Origin: Catenuloplanes atrovinosus
GTDB lineage: Bacteria; Actinomycetota; Actinomycetes; Mycobacteriales; Micromonosporaceae
DNA: 64,000 bases
Assembly: GCF_031458235.1 (NCBI RefSeq)
Contig: NZ_JAVDYB010000001.1
Coordinates: 7,527,001-7,591,000, forward strand
Direction of reading: 5' to 3'
The notes beneath the pieces were generated by a model. It made no database searches. It had not been told where the DNA came from and was given only the letters and a program-made list of their open reading frames with translations. Both the position numbers and the translations under genes were made by a program. This document shows positions 1 through 8,354 of the stretch, piece by piece; the first letter of the stretch is position 1, and the number at the start of each line of letters is the position of its first letter.

Positions 1-308
1 GCGGGTGTGGGGCGGGCGGCGCGGCGAGGTAGGTAAGCAGAGCAAAGCCGCTGGTGGGAGCGGGCCGAACGGCCGGCGGGAAGTCGCGGGGGGCGGGAGG
101 GTGCGGAGCGGAGGGCGCCGCGCGGGAAGAGAGCGGAAGGCGCCGAGCGGGAAGGGAGCGGAGGGCCGGGAGGTGGGTCGCGGGTGTGGGCCACGCCGGG
201 ACCGGCTCCGGCGCGGCGACCGGAGCGGAGCGCCAGCGGAGTCGGAGGGCGCCGCGCGGTTTGCCCGCGGGAGCATGCGGACAGTGAGCCCGCCGGGAGC
301 GGGAAAAT
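1..308. other. Gene-free GC-rich spacer ending in a repeat copy
   Basis: I see no credible gene here. The open frames are purine-rich, low-complexity translations with no domain and no good ribosome site. The first 200 bases are loose GGAGCGGAGGGC-like iterations. Bases 201-309 are one copy of a repeat found again near 44.4 kb and 53.7 kb, described separately. The spacer lies beyond the 3' end of the symporter gene; the gene on its other side is outside the window. Confidence 0.6.
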
Positions 309-309
309 C
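201..309 (+). repeat. Interspersed ~100-bp repeat, copy A
   Basis: The block starts with ACCGGCTCCG, continues with CGGAGCGGAGCGCCAGCGGA and a GCCCGCGGGAGCATGCGG core, and ends in GGGAGCGGGAAAATC, which touches the stop codon of the symporter gene. The same order of blocks occurs at 44438-44532 and, inverted, at 53730-53838. The core can fold (GCCCGC facing GCGGGC in the better-preserved copies). Confidence 0.7.
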
Positions 310-1940
310 TAGAGATGTAGTGATTCGGGGGCGTGCAGGCGGAGCATCGTGGCGCCGACCATGGGTGGGATGTAGCGGCGGGTGGCCAGGGAGACCACGA
401 TCATGGTGGCGAAGGCGAGTGGGACGGTCCAGGCGGCGGGCTGGGCGACGGCCTCGGCGGGCCAGCCGGACAGTGGTGGGCCGAGCACGGTGATCAGGAC
501 GGCGGCGACCGCGGCGCCGCCGCCGGTGAGGATGCCCGCGGCGGCGCCGGCGGCGGTGAGGCCGCGCCACCAGATGCCGAGCACGAGCAGCGGGCAGAAG
601 CTGGACGCGGCGACCGCGAACGCGAGGCCGACGACCTGGGAGACGTCCAGCGAGGCGACGTTGAGCGCGAGCAGCAGCGGTACGGCGCCGCCGATCAGCG
701 AGGCCAGGCGGAACGTGGGGACGGAGCCGCCGCGGCCGATCACGTCGGTGGCGAGGACGCCGGCGACGCTGGTCAGCAGGCCGGAGCTGGTGGACAGGAA
801 CGCGGCGAACGCGCCGGCCGCGACCAGGGCGGCGAGCAGCTGGCCGGTCAGTCCGGGGCCGAGGGCGGCGCCGGGCAGCAGCAGCACCACGGCGTCGGTG
901 TCGCCGGTGAGCAGCAGCTGGGGGGTGTAGACGCGGCCGAGCGCGCCGTAGACCGTGGGCAGCAGGTAGAAGAGGCCGACCAGTGCCAGGACGACGAGCG
1001 TGGTGCGGCGGGCGGCGGCGCCGTCGCGGTTGGTGTAGAAGCGGACCAGCACGTGCGGCAGGCCCATGGTGCCGAGGAACGTGGCGAGGATCAGCGAGTA
1101 CGTGCCGAACAGGCTGCCGCCGCGGCCGGGCAGCAGCCAGTCGAGGCCGGTCGCGACGCCCTCGACGGCCGGGACCGGCGCGCCGGCCGGGAAGGACAGC
1201 TCGTCGCCGGGCGCGACGGTGCGCGTGCCGCCGTCCGCGAACGTGAGCGTGGCCGGCGACTCCACGGTCAGCACCGTGGCCTGCCGGAACGTGAGCCCGT
1301 CCGCGGGCGTGACCTCGGGCCGGCCGTCGGCCTGCCAGACCAGGGCCAGGAAGATCACGGGTACGGCCAGCGCGGTGAGTTTCAGCCAGTACTGGAAGGC
1401 CTGCACGAAGGTGATCGCCCGCATGCCGCCGAGCGCCACGTTCGCGGTGACGACGGCGCTGACCAGCACGGCGCCGAGCGCGTAGGGTGCGCCGGTCACG
1501 GTGGCCAGCGTGAGGCCGGCGCCCTGGAGCTGCGGGACCAGGTAGAGCCAGCCGATGAAGACCACGAACGCGGTGGCGAGCGTGCGCAGCCGGCGGGAGT
1601 CCAGCCGCAGCTCGCAGAAGTCGGGCAGCGTGAACGCGCCGGAGCGGCGCAGCGGCGCGGCCACGAACAGCAGCAGCGCCAGGTATCCGGCCGCGAAGCC
1701 GACCGGGTACCAGAGCACGTCGACGCCGTTCTTCAGGATCAGCCCGGCCACGCCGAGGAACGACGCGGCGGACAGGTACTCGCCACCGATCGCGGCCGCG
1801 TTCCAGGCCGGGCTGACCATGCGCGAGGCGACCAGGAAGTCGGAGGTGGTCCGCGCCAGCCGCAGGCCGTAGAAGCCGATCGCCACGGTGGCGACGGTCA
1901 TCAGGACCACGGTCGGGATCAGGTACGGGTTCGGGGTCAT
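309..1940 (-). CDS. Sodium/solute symporter (SSS family, ActP-like)
   Basis: This 543-residue protein is a polytopic membrane carrier of the SSS family, predicted to import a small organic anion with Na+. The family-typical GGEYLSAASFLG segment lies at residues 52-63 after a first membrane helix, and about 13 hydrophobic helices follow. A polar, beta-like insertion (about residues 203-265) between two helices is much longer than the same loop in many homologues and probably faces outside. It is the last gene of a reverse-strand unit with a small two-helix partner (2002-2376) and a LytS/LytTR two-component system, which suggests the substrate or a related metabolite is sensed by that kinase. 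The substrate is not deducible; acetate, pyruvate or another carboxylate would fit. A second, closer ActP homologue sits at 30.8 kb. Confidence 0.88.
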   Translation of the reverse strand: MTPNPYLIPTVVLMTVATVAIGFYGLRLARTTSDFLVASRMVSPAWNAAAIGGEYLSAASFLGVAGLILKNGVDVLWYPVGFAAGYLALLLFVAAPLRRSGAFTLPDFCELRLDSRRLRTLATAFVVFIGWLYLVPQLQGAGLTLATVTGAPYALGAVLVSAVVTANVALGGMRAITFVQAFQYWLKLTALAVPVIFLALVWQADGRPEVTPADGLTFRQATVLTVESPATLTFADGGTRTVAPGDELSFPAGAPVPAVEGVATGLDWLLPGRGGSLFGTYSLILATFLGTMGLPHVLVRFYTNRDGAAARRTTLVVLALVGLFYLLPTVYGALGRVYTPQLLLTGDTDAVVLLLPGAALGPGLTGQLLAALVAAGAFAAFLSTSSGLLTSVAGVLATDVIGRGGSVPTFRLASLIGGAVPLLLALNVASLDVSQVVGLAFAVAASSFCPLLVLGIWWRGLTAAGAAAGILTGGGAAVAAVLITVLGPPLSGWPAEAVAQPAAWTVPLAFATMIVVSLATRRYIPPMVGATMLRLHAPESLHL

Positions 1941-2001
1941 GCCGGGCTCCCGGCCCCGCCGCGGTTCCGGGGTGGTCGGCGCTGCACCGATGGTTTCTCG
2001 C

Positions 2002-2376
2002 TCATCGCTCCGGCCGCCGGACCAGCGCGGTGAAGTCCTGGTCGTTGCGTTCGGCCAGGTGCACGTACGCCCATCCGACCGCGACCAGGAACGGGAACGA
2101 GCCGACGCCGAGCAGCAGCCAGGGCAGGTTCACGCCGAGGACCTTGACGGTGGTCACGGACGGCGCGATCGCGAACAGCAGCGGCAGCCCGCCGAGCCCG
2201 ACCACGACCACCACGGCCAGGCGTACGGCCAGCGCGAACTGGGCCCGGATCAGCCCGCGCAGCAGCGCCTCGCCGACCTGGTTCTGCTCGGCCAGGTCGG
2301 TGCGGGCGCGGTCGGCGGTGCGTGGCCGGCCGACCTCGGCGAGCACCACCCGGACACGGGCCGGCCGGTCGGGCAC
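2002..2376 (-). CDS. Small two-helix membrane partner of the symporter
   Basis: The protein has 124 residues with a polar N-terminal third and two strong hydrophobic segments (about residues 50-72 and 82-106). It resembles in size and topology the DUF485/DUF4212 small subunits that accompany SSS symporters, although I do not see the DUF485 sequence itself. The GTG start at 2374-2376 lies 1 base from the stop codon of the response-regulator gene, so translation is probably coupled. The symporter starts 61 bases downstream. I infer a role in assembly or activity of the symporter; that role is not shown by the sequence. Confidence 0.7.
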   Translation of the reverse strand: MPDRPARVRVVLAEVGRPRTADRARTDLAEQNQVGEALLRGLIRAQFALAVRLAVVVVVGLGGLPLLFAIAPSVTTVKVLGVNLPWLLLGVGSFPFLVAVGWAYVHLAERNDQDFTALVRRPER

Positions 2377-2377
2377 G

Positions 2378-3133
2378 TCAGCGGTTCCAGTCCTGCTTGG
2401 CGGCGCGGACCAGCCGGTCCTTCAGCTCGCGCGTGTGCCGGCGGGAGACCGGCAGCTCGCTGCCGTCCACCACCACGACGTAACCGGAGTTGGCCAGCCG
2501 CAGCTCCGCGATCAGGCGCAGCTGCACCAGGTACGACCGGTGAATCCGGACGAAACCAGCGTCGGCCCAGCGTTCGGCGAGCGTGGCCAGCGGCACCCGG
2601 ACCAGGTGCGAGCCGTCCGCGGTGTGCAGCCGCGCGTAGTCGCCCTGCGCCTCCACCCAGCGAACCGCGGACCGGGGCAGCATGCGCGTGGTGCCGGCCA
2701 GCTCGACCGGGATGGTCGGGTCGTCCTCGCCGCGCGCCATCGCGGCACGCTGGGCCGGGATCACCCGGGCCTCGGCGACCCGGCGCAGCGACTCGGCCAG
2801 CCGCTCGGTGCGGACCGGCTTGCGCACGTAGTCGGTCACGCCGAGGTCGAACGCGTCGACCGCGCCGTCGTCGTACGCGGTCACGAACACGATCGCGGGC
2901 GGGCGGGCGAACCGGCGCAGCACCCGGGCCAGCTCCATGCCGTCCAGCCCGGGCATGCGGATGTCCAGGAAGACCGCGTCCACATCGGTGTCCCGGAGCA
3001 GGCGCAGCGCCTCGGTGGCGTCGCCCGCGGTGTGCACGCGGGCCACCCGCGGGTCGGTGCGCAGCAGGTAGGCGAGTTCGTCGAGCGCGGGCGGCTCGTC
3101 GTCGACCGCGAGCACCCGCAGGAACGCGGTCAC
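2378..3133 (-). CDS. LytTR-type response regulator
   Basis: This 251-residue cytoplasmic transcription factor has an N-terminal receiver domain (acidic pair D11-D12, phospho-acceptor D57, T85, K105) and a C-terminal LytTR DNA-binding domain (about residues 150-250; hallmark segments FVRIHRSYLV and ELPVSRRH). Its start overlaps the stop of the upstream kinase gene by 4 bases (ATGA type), which marks them as a cognate pair. LytTR proteins bind imperfect direct repeats, and the likely target is its own operon including the symporter. Family assignment is secure; the regulon is inferred. Confidence 0.93.
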   Translation of the reverse strand: MTAFLRVLAVDDEPPALDELAYLLRTDPRVARVHTAGDATEALRLLRDTDVDAVFLDIRMPGLDGMELARVLRRFARPPAIVFVTAYDDGAVDAFDLGVTDYVRKPVRTERLAESLRRVAEARVIPAQRAAMARGEDDPTIPVELAGTTRMLPRSAVRWVEAQGDYARLHTADGSHLVRVPLATLAERWADAGFVRIHRSYLVQLRLIAELRLANSGYVVVVDGSELPVSRRHTRELKDRLVRAAKQDWNR

Positions 3134-4338
3134 GCGCGCACCCCCGGGTGGAACTTCGGCACTCGCATGCTCACCTTCATCCCGGCGCCGAGGGCGGTCT
3201 CGACGACCAGTCCGAACTGATCGCCGAAGGCCGACCGCATCCGCTCATCCACGTTCGACAGGCCGACGTGCTGGCCGGAGTCGTCGGACTCTCCGGCCGC
3301 CTCCGCCATCCCGGCTATCAGCACCGCGGGGTCCATGCCGACCCCGTCGTCCTCCACCGTGATGTGGCACTCCGCCCCGGCGTCGATGGCCTCGATGCTG
3401 ACCATGCCGACGCCGGGCTTGCGCGAAAGGCCGTGCCGGATCGCGTTCTCCACCAGCGGTTGCAGGCAGAGGAACGGGAGGCTGACCGGCAGGACCTCCG
3501 GGGCGATCTGCAGGCGGACCTGCAGACGATCCCCGAAGCGCGCACGCTCGATGGTCAGGTAACGATCGATCGAGCGCAACTCCTCGGCGAGCGTAGTGAA
3601 CTCGCCGTGTGCCCGGAAGGAGTACCTCGTGAATTCCGCGAACTCGAGGATCAGTTCGCGGGCCCGTTCCGGGTCGGTCCGCACGAACGAGGCGATCGCG
3701 GTCAGCGCGTTGTAGATGAAGTGCGGGCTGATCTGCGCGCGCAGCGCCCGTACCTCGGCGCGGGCCAGCCGCTCCCGGGACGAGTCCAGCTCGGCCAGCG
3801 CCAGCTGTGCGGCGGCCCAGCGCGCGGTCTCCAGCGTGGCCTGCACCAGGCCGGGCGCGGGCTGCCCGTCCGCGACCGCGACCAGCGCGGCCTCCGCGCC
3901 GCCGTCCGCGCCGGTCAGCGGCGCGACCACGGCGCCGCGCACCACGCAGTCCATCCGGTCGCAGGGCAGGTCGGACTCGCTGAGCACGGTGGAGCGGTTC
4001 TGCGCGATGGCGCGGATGCCGGCCGCGGCCAGTTGGGCGGTGTGGTGCGCGCCGCGGCCGTCCAGCGCGAGCATGCCGTCAACGCCGGTCAGCGCGAGGC
4101 CGGGCGCGCCGACCAGCGCGCGCAGGTGCCGGACCGCCTTGGCCGCGTTGATGCGGTCGAGCCCGGCGCGCAGCGGCTCCGCGGCCATGCCGGCCGTGTG
4201 CAACACCTGGTACGTCGCCCGCTGCGCCTCGGTCGCGATGGCGCGCCGCTGCCGCAGCCGGATGACGGCGGCGACCGCGGCGGCCAGCGCGCTGATCAGC
4301 ACGAGCACGGACGCGGCCGTAGACAAGTTTGCCCCCAC
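3130..4338 (-). CDS. LytS-family sensor histidine kinase
   Basis: The protein has 402 residues: one N-terminal membrane helix (about 8-27), a GAF-like sensing region (about 40-180), a His_kinase domain with the phospho-acceptor H206 in SPHFIYNAL, and a HATPase_c domain with N-box LVENAIRHG (295-303) and G-box EDDGVGM (329-335). Most LytS-type kinases have five or more helices, so a single helix plus a soluble sensor suggests a cytoplasmic cue. The GTG start at 4336-4338 follows an AGGA motif but sits inside a 12-bp hairpin (4329-4363); a downstream GTG near codon 11 is an alternative. It heads the operon with the LytTR regulator and the symporter. Confidence 0.9.
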   Translation of the reverse strand: MGANLSTAASVLVLISALAAAVAAVIRLRQRRAIATEAQRATYQVLHTAGMAAEPLRAGLDRINAAKAVRHLRALVGAPGLALTGVDGMLALDGRGAHHTAQLAAAGIRAIAQNRSTVLSESDLPCDRMDCVVRGAVVAPLTGADGGAEAALVAVADGQPAPGLVQATLETARWAAAQLALAELDSSRERLARAEVRALRAQISPHFIYNALTAIASFVRTDPERARELILEFAEFTRYSFRAHGEFTTLAEELRSIDRYLTIERARFGDRLQVRLQIAPEVLPVSLPFLCLQPLVENAIRHGLSRKPGVGMVSIEAIDAGAECHITVEDDGVGMDPAVLIAGMAEAAGESDDSGQHVGLSNVDERMRSAFGDQFGLVVETALGAGMKVSMRVPKFHPGVRA

Positions 4339-4363
4339 CGCCAGATCCTGACGGTGGGGGCAA
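4329..4363 (-). terminator. Hairpin between sugar-transferase and kinase genes
   Basis: TTGCCCCCACCG at 4329-4340 pairs perfectly with CGGTGGGGGCAA at 4352-4363 around an 11-base loop. It lies just after the stop of the reverse-strand sugar-transferase gene, where a terminator is expected, but no T-run follows. Its distal arm contains the GTG start of the next gene, so it could also limit translation of the kinase. Confidence 0.6.
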
Positions 4364-4378
4364 GATTTGTACAGTCTT

Positions 4379-5944
4379 CTAGTAGGCGCCCTTGCGCGCG
4401 ATGACCACGCCGACCGTGCGCCACAGGATGCTCAGGTCGTAGGCGAGCGACCAGTTGTCCACGTAGTAGAGGTCCAGCCGGACCGCCTCGTCCCAGGAGA
4501 GGTCGGAGCGGCCGGAGACCTGCCACAGCCCGGTGATGCCGGGGCGGACCAGCAGCCGCCGCCGCACGTCGCCGAGGAAGTCACCGTCGTCGGCCGGCAG
4601 CGGGCGCGGGCCGACCAGCGACATCTCGCCGAACAGCACGTTGATCAGCTGCGGCAGCTCGTCCAGCGAGCTGGCCCGCAGGAACCGGCCGGCCGGGAAG
4701 ACGCGCGGATCGTTCTTGACCTTGAAAAGCAGGCCGTCCGTCTCGTTCAGGTCCTTCATCGAGGCGAGCCGCTCCTCGGCGTCGACGTACATGGTCCGGA
4801 ACTTCCAGACCTTGAACGTCTTGCCCTCGTGACCCACCCGCGACTGCCGGAAGAACGCCGGGCCCGGATCGGAGATCTTGATCGCGATGCCGATCGCCAG
4901 CAGCAGCGGCGACAGCAGGATCAGGCCCAGGCCGGCCGCGACCCGGTCCATCAGGTTCTTCGCCAGCCACCCGAGGCCGGAGATGGTCGGCTCCTCCACG
5001 TGCAGCAGCGGCAGACCCTCGATCGGCCGGATGTGCACGCGCGGACCGGCGATGTCGGTCAGCTGCGGCGCCACCACCAGGTCGATGCCGGTGCCCTCGA
5101 GCTGCCAGGCCAGGCGGCGCAGCTCGCCCGGCTCCGCGCTGGCCGAGCCGCAGAACGCGATCGTGTCCGCACCCACCTCGCGGACCAGCGCCAGCACGTC
5201 CTTGCCCGCGTGCACCGGGACCGGCGTCTCCAGGCCCTTCGCGGCGGCGTAGCCGTCGGTCAGGTGGATCGCGACCGGCACCAGGCCGGCGGCCGGGCTG
5301 CGGGTGACCGCGGTGTAGACCTCAAGCGTCTCCGGCAGTGTGCCGAGCAGCACCATCCGCTGGGCGGCGGCGCCGAACCGGCGGCGGGAGACGTGCAGGA
5401 CCAGACGTGCCACGTACCGGGCGAACAGGATCAGGATCGTGGCGCCGACCAGCGCGGTGGCGACCGAGAGCCGGGACAGGTCGGTCTTGGTGGCGAACGC
5501 GATGAACGACACGCTCGCCGCGACCGTCACCGAGGCGCGGGTCACCCGTTTGAACTCATCGGTGCCGAGGCCGAGGTAGCGGCGGTCGTAGGCACCGTTG
5601 GCCCACAGCACGACCAGCCATCCGAGCGGCAGCAGCACGTACGCCACGGCCTGGAACCACGGCTCGCCGTTGTCCGGGTCCTGGAAGCCCGATGCCGCCT
5701 GCTCGAACAGCGAGACGGCGATCAGGCTGGCTATCGCCGCGGCGCCGAAGTCGAGGAGGAGCAGCAGAACCGTGTACGGCCGGTGCCACCGGGAGACGGT
5801 GCGTTTCGCCCTCGTCCAGGCCGAGCGCGGAACCCCGTTCGTGGGCCGCTCCGGCGGAGTCGGTTGAATCTCGAACTCGTCGTACTGGGGCACGCTGTTG
5901 CTCCGGCCTGTGTTGACGACCGGGCGTTGGAGGCTCGTCGTCAC
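4379..5944 (-). CDS. Polyprenyl-phosphate sugar transferase (WbaP/CpsE type)
   Basis: This membrane enzyme transfers a sugar-1-phosphate to undecaprenyl phosphate, the first step of exopolysaccharide or wall-polymer repeat-unit synthesis. The N-terminal half has four hydrophobic helices and a CoA-binding-like/Rossmann segment. The C-terminal third is the bacterial sugar transferase domain, with KVWKFRTM, SSLDELPQLINVL and MSLVGPRP motifs. The frame is open to 6091, but the GTG at 5942-5944 is preceded by GGGAGG and starts the conserved-looking part, so I chose it (521 residues). The gene stands alone on the reverse strand with a possible promoter near 6140, which would leave a leader of almost 190 bases. 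The sugar is unknown. Confidence 0.88.
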   Translation of the reverse strand: MTTSLQRPVVNTGRSNSVPQYDEFEIQPTPPERPTNGVPRSAWTRAKRTVSRWHRPYTVLLLLLDFGAAAIASLIAVSLFEQAASGFQDPDNGEPWFQAVAYVLLPLGWLVVLWANGAYDRRYLGLGTDEFKRVTRASVTVAASVSFIAFATKTDLSRLSVATALVGATILILFARYVARLVLHVSRRRFGAAAQRMVLLGTLPETLEVYTAVTRSPAAGLVPVAIHLTDGYAAAKGLETPVPVHAGKDVLALVREVGADTIAFCGSASAEPGELRRLAWQLEGTGIDLVVAPQLTDIAGPRVHIRPIEGLPLLHVEEPTISGLGWLAKNLMDRVAAGLGLILLSPLLLAIGIAIKISDPGPAFFRQSRVGHEGKTFKVWKFRTMYVDAEERLASMKDLNETDGLLFKVKNDPRVFPAGRFLRASSLDELPQLINVLFGEMSLVGPRPLPADDGDFLGDVRRRLLVRPGITGLWQVSGRSDLSWDEAVRLDLYYVDNWSLAYDLSILWRTVGVVIARKGAY

Positions 5945-6273
5945 CTCACCTACGTCCTCCCGCGTGACAGGTGCTTCCCACCCGCCCATCGGGCCATGGG
6001 AAGCCCACCGCACCAGTTTCCCATGACTCCCGGGACGTGGCGGTGACCCGGCAGACATTACGCTCCGTCGCTCGGTCCGGGAAACCGGCACCGGCCTGAC
6101 GGCCGATGGCTCCTCGCTTCAGTGCGTGAGACCGGGACACTATACCGACGAATGGGGCCTGCGGAAGGCCGCCCATGCGCGTCCTTCGCGGGTTGCAATC
6201 GCATTGTTCATCTCCTGGGCGTTGGGAAGTCCTCGCAGGTCACCCTGAGGGTACGAGCGATTACTGTGGAGAT
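5945..6273. other. Spacer with candidate promoter and long leader
   Basis: This 329-base stretch separates the sugar-transferase gene from the stop codon of mutM, both on the reverse strand. I see no gene. The part nearest mutM (6181-6300) is less GC-rich than its surroundings. The part nearest the sugar transferase would form its 5' leader and contains short facing repeats (CTTCCC and GGGAAG in the region 5973-6016). I recognise no known riboswitch class. Confidence 0.5.
6139..6166 (-). promoter_or_regulatory. Candidate promoter for the sugar-transferase gene
   Basis: On the reverse strand TATAGT (6139-6144) is a good -10 hexamer for a GC-rich actinomycete. A weak TTCCGC (6161-6166) lies 16 bases upstream. 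Transcription from here would give a leader of roughly 185 bases before the GTG at 5944. The -35 match is poor. Confidence 0.35.
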
Positions 6274-7134
6274 TTATCGCACGATTCGAGAAAGTCGGCG
6301 ATCGGCGAGCGGCTTGCCCCCGGTCTGACACGTGGGACAGTACTGAAGGCTCGTGTCCGCGAAGGAGACCTCACGCACCGTGTCGCCGCAGACCGGGCAC
6401 GGTAACCCGGTGCGCGCGTGCACGCGGAAGCCCGAGCGCTTCTCACCCTTCAGCTCCGCGGCCCGCTGCCCCACCGATCGGGTGACAGCGTCCGTCTCCA
6501 CCGACCGCATCGCCTCGAACAGCCGGGATATCTGCTCCTCGGACAGCTTGTTCGTCAGCGCGAACGGCGACAGCCTCGCCACGTGCAGGATCTCGTCGGA
6601 GTACGCGTTGCCGATGCCGGCCAGGATCTCCTGATCGGTGAGCACGCCCTTGATCTGCCCGCGCCGGCTGGTGATCCGCGCGGTGAACGTCTCCAGGTCG
6701 ACCGCGAGCGCGTCCGGGCCGAGCCGGGACACGCCCGGCACCTCCGCCGGGTCACGCACCAGGTACGCCGCGAGGCTCTTCTTCGTACCGGCCTCGGTCA
6801 GGTCGAAGCCGGAGCCGTCGTCCAGCCGCACCCGCACCGCGATCGGGCCCTTGCCCGGCTTCAGCGGCGTGGCGGCCGGGAACGCGTCGCGGTAGTGCAG
6901 CCAGCCGGCCCGGGCGAGGTGCACCACCAGGTGCAGCTCGCCGCCGAACGTGACGTCCAGGAACTTGCCGTGCCGGCCCGCGTCGGTCAGCTCCAGCCCG
7001 GCGACCGCGGACGGCGGCGGGTCGTACGTCTTGAGCGCGCTGATGGCGACGACCTCCAGGCGGTCGGCCGTGTGACCGACCGCGCGCTCGCGAAGGTACG
7101 CGGCGAGCGCTTCCACCTCCGGTAACTCTGGCAC
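6274..7134 (-). CDS. mutM: Fpg/Nei-family DNA glycosylase
   Basis: This bifunctional base-excision repair enzyme removes oxidised purines and nicks the abasic site. The N-terminus MPELPEVEAL carries the catalytic P2 and E3, K57 lies in HGKFLD, and a C-terminal zinc finger has Cys 246, 249, 266 and 269. The C-terminus runs past the finger into a basic tail (DRRLSRIVR), as in the second Fpg type of mycobacteria, so it may be an Fpg2-like paralogue and not the main MutM. It is transcribed divergently from the GT4 gene across a 26-base gap. Family certain; exact lesion preference not deducible. Confidence 0.92.
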   Translation of the reverse strand: MPELPEVEALAAYLRERAVGHTADRLEVVAISALKTYDPPPSAVAGLELTDAGRHGKFLDVTFGGELHLVVHLARAGWLHYRDAFPAATPLKPGKGPIAVRVRLDDGSGFDLTEAGTKKSLAAYLVRDPAEVPGVSRLGPDALAVDLETFTARITSRRGQIKGVLTDQEILAGIGNAYSDEILHVARLSPFALTNKLSEEQISRLFEAMRSVETDAVTRSVGQRAAELKGEKRSGFRVHARTGLPCPVCGDTVREVSFADTSLQYCPTCQTGGKPLADRRLSRIVR

Positions 7135-7160
7135 GTCTAGAACGGTAGCGTCTTGAACCT

Positions 7161-8324
7161 ATGAAGGTCCTGGTCGCGCACAATCGTTACCGCGACGCCA
7201 TGCCGTCCGGTGAGAACACGATCGTCGATCAGGAGATGGCTCAGCTGGCCGACGCGGGCGTCCAGGTCACCCCGTTCATCCGCAGCTCGGACGAGATCCC
7301 GGGGATGTCCGCGGCCGGCAAGGCGCTGCTGCCGATCTCGCCGATCTACGCGCCGGCGGCGCAACGCGAGCTGGCCGGCGCGCTGCGCGCACATCGCCCG
7401 GACGTGGTGCACCTGCACAACCCGTACCCGCTGATCTCGCCCTGGATCGTCCGCACCGCGCACCGGCACGGCATCCCGGTGGTGCAGACCGTCCACAACT
7501 ACCGCCAGGTCTGCGCGCCCGGCCTGTACTTCCGGGACGGCCGCATCTGCACGGACTGCCGGGACCGGGCGTTCCCGCTGCCCGCGATCGTGCACGGCTG
7601 CTACCGGGGATCGCGGGCGCAGAGCGCGGTGATGGCCACCGCGCTCACGGTGCACCGGCCCACCTGGCGCGCGGTCGACCGCTTCATCGCGCTCACCACC
7701 GCCGTTCAAGAGCATCTGCGGGGGTACGGCGTACCCGGCGCCAACATCGTGGTGAAGCCGAACGCGGTGCCCGACCCGGGCCCGCCCGCCCCGCCCGGCG
7801 ACGGCTTCCTCTACCTGGCCCGGCTCTCCCCCGAGAAGGGCCTCGGCCTGCTGCTGGACGCCTGGCGCCGGCACCCGGACGGCGCGCTCGGCCCGCTGCG
7901 GATCGCCGGCGACGGCGAGCTGCGCCCGGAGGTGGAGGCCGCGGCCGCGGCACGCGCGGACGTGGAGTACCTCGGCGTGCTGGACCGGGCGGGCGTGCGC
8001 GCGGCGATGCGGCGTACCGCGGTGGTTCTGACGGTGTCGACCTGGCACGATGTGCTTCCGACGGTGACGATCGAGGCGCTGGCCGCGGGCCGGCCGGTGC
8101 TCGGAACCGCGCTCGGCGGCATCCCCTACCTGGTCGGGGACGCCGGCTGGGTGGTGCGGGCGGACGCGGGGGAGCTCGCCGCCGCGCTCCCGGCCGCCCG
8201 GGCCGGGGCCGCCGCGCTGGCCGGTGCGGCACGCGCGCGGTACGAGTCGACGTTCCACCCGCAGGTGGTCACCCGCCGCCTGCTCGACGTGTACGACGAC
8301 CTTCTCAGGCAACTGAGAGCGTAG
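7161..8324 (+). CDS. GT4 glycosyltransferase
   Basis: The protein has 387 residues with the two-domain GT-B layout of family GT4: an N-terminal acceptor domain ending near residue 170 and a C-terminal nucleotide-sugar domain with LARLSPEKGL (about 220) and EALAAGRPVLGTALGG (about 305). No signal peptide or membrane helix is visible, so it probably acts at the cytoplasmic face on a lipid-linked acceptor. A cysteine cluster at about 125-145 (CAPG...CTDCRD) is common in a subset of actinobacterial GT4 enzymes. It is followed 30 bases later by the arylsulfotransferase-like gene. Donor and acceptor sugars are unknown. Confidence 0.88.
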   Translation: MKVLVAHNRYRDAMPSGENTIVDQEMAQLADAGVQVTPFIRSSDEIPGMSAAGKALLPISPIYAPAAQRELAGALRAHRPDVVHLHNPYPLISPWIVRTAHRHGIPVVQTVHNYRQVCAPGLYFRDGRICTDCRDRAFPLPAIVHGCYRGSRAQSAVMATALTVHRPTWRAVDRFIALTTAVQEHLRGYGVPGANIVVKPNAVPDPGPPAPPGDGFLYLARLSPEKGLGLLLDAWRRHPDGALGPLRIAGDGELRPEVEAAAAARADVEYLGVLDRAGVRAAMRRTAVVLTVSTWHDVLPTVTIEALAAGRPVLGTALGGIPYLVGDAGWVVRADAGELAAALPAARAGAAALAGAARARYESTFHPQVVTRRLLDVYDDLLRQLRA

Positions 8325-8354
8325 TTCGCGTTTCCCCCGGGAAACAGCGGACGC

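Noticed and set aside
54-287. Small protein at the left edge (ending LPAGACGQ)
   Set aside because: The same amino-acid string appears when the other repeat copies are translated, so it reflects the DNA repeat and not a gene.
333-2033. Long forward frame opposite the symporter gene
   Set aside because: Composition is mostly Gly, Arg, Glu, Asp and Gln, the usual antisense shadow of a GC-rich gene. The reverse-strand protein has clear membrane helices and family motifs.
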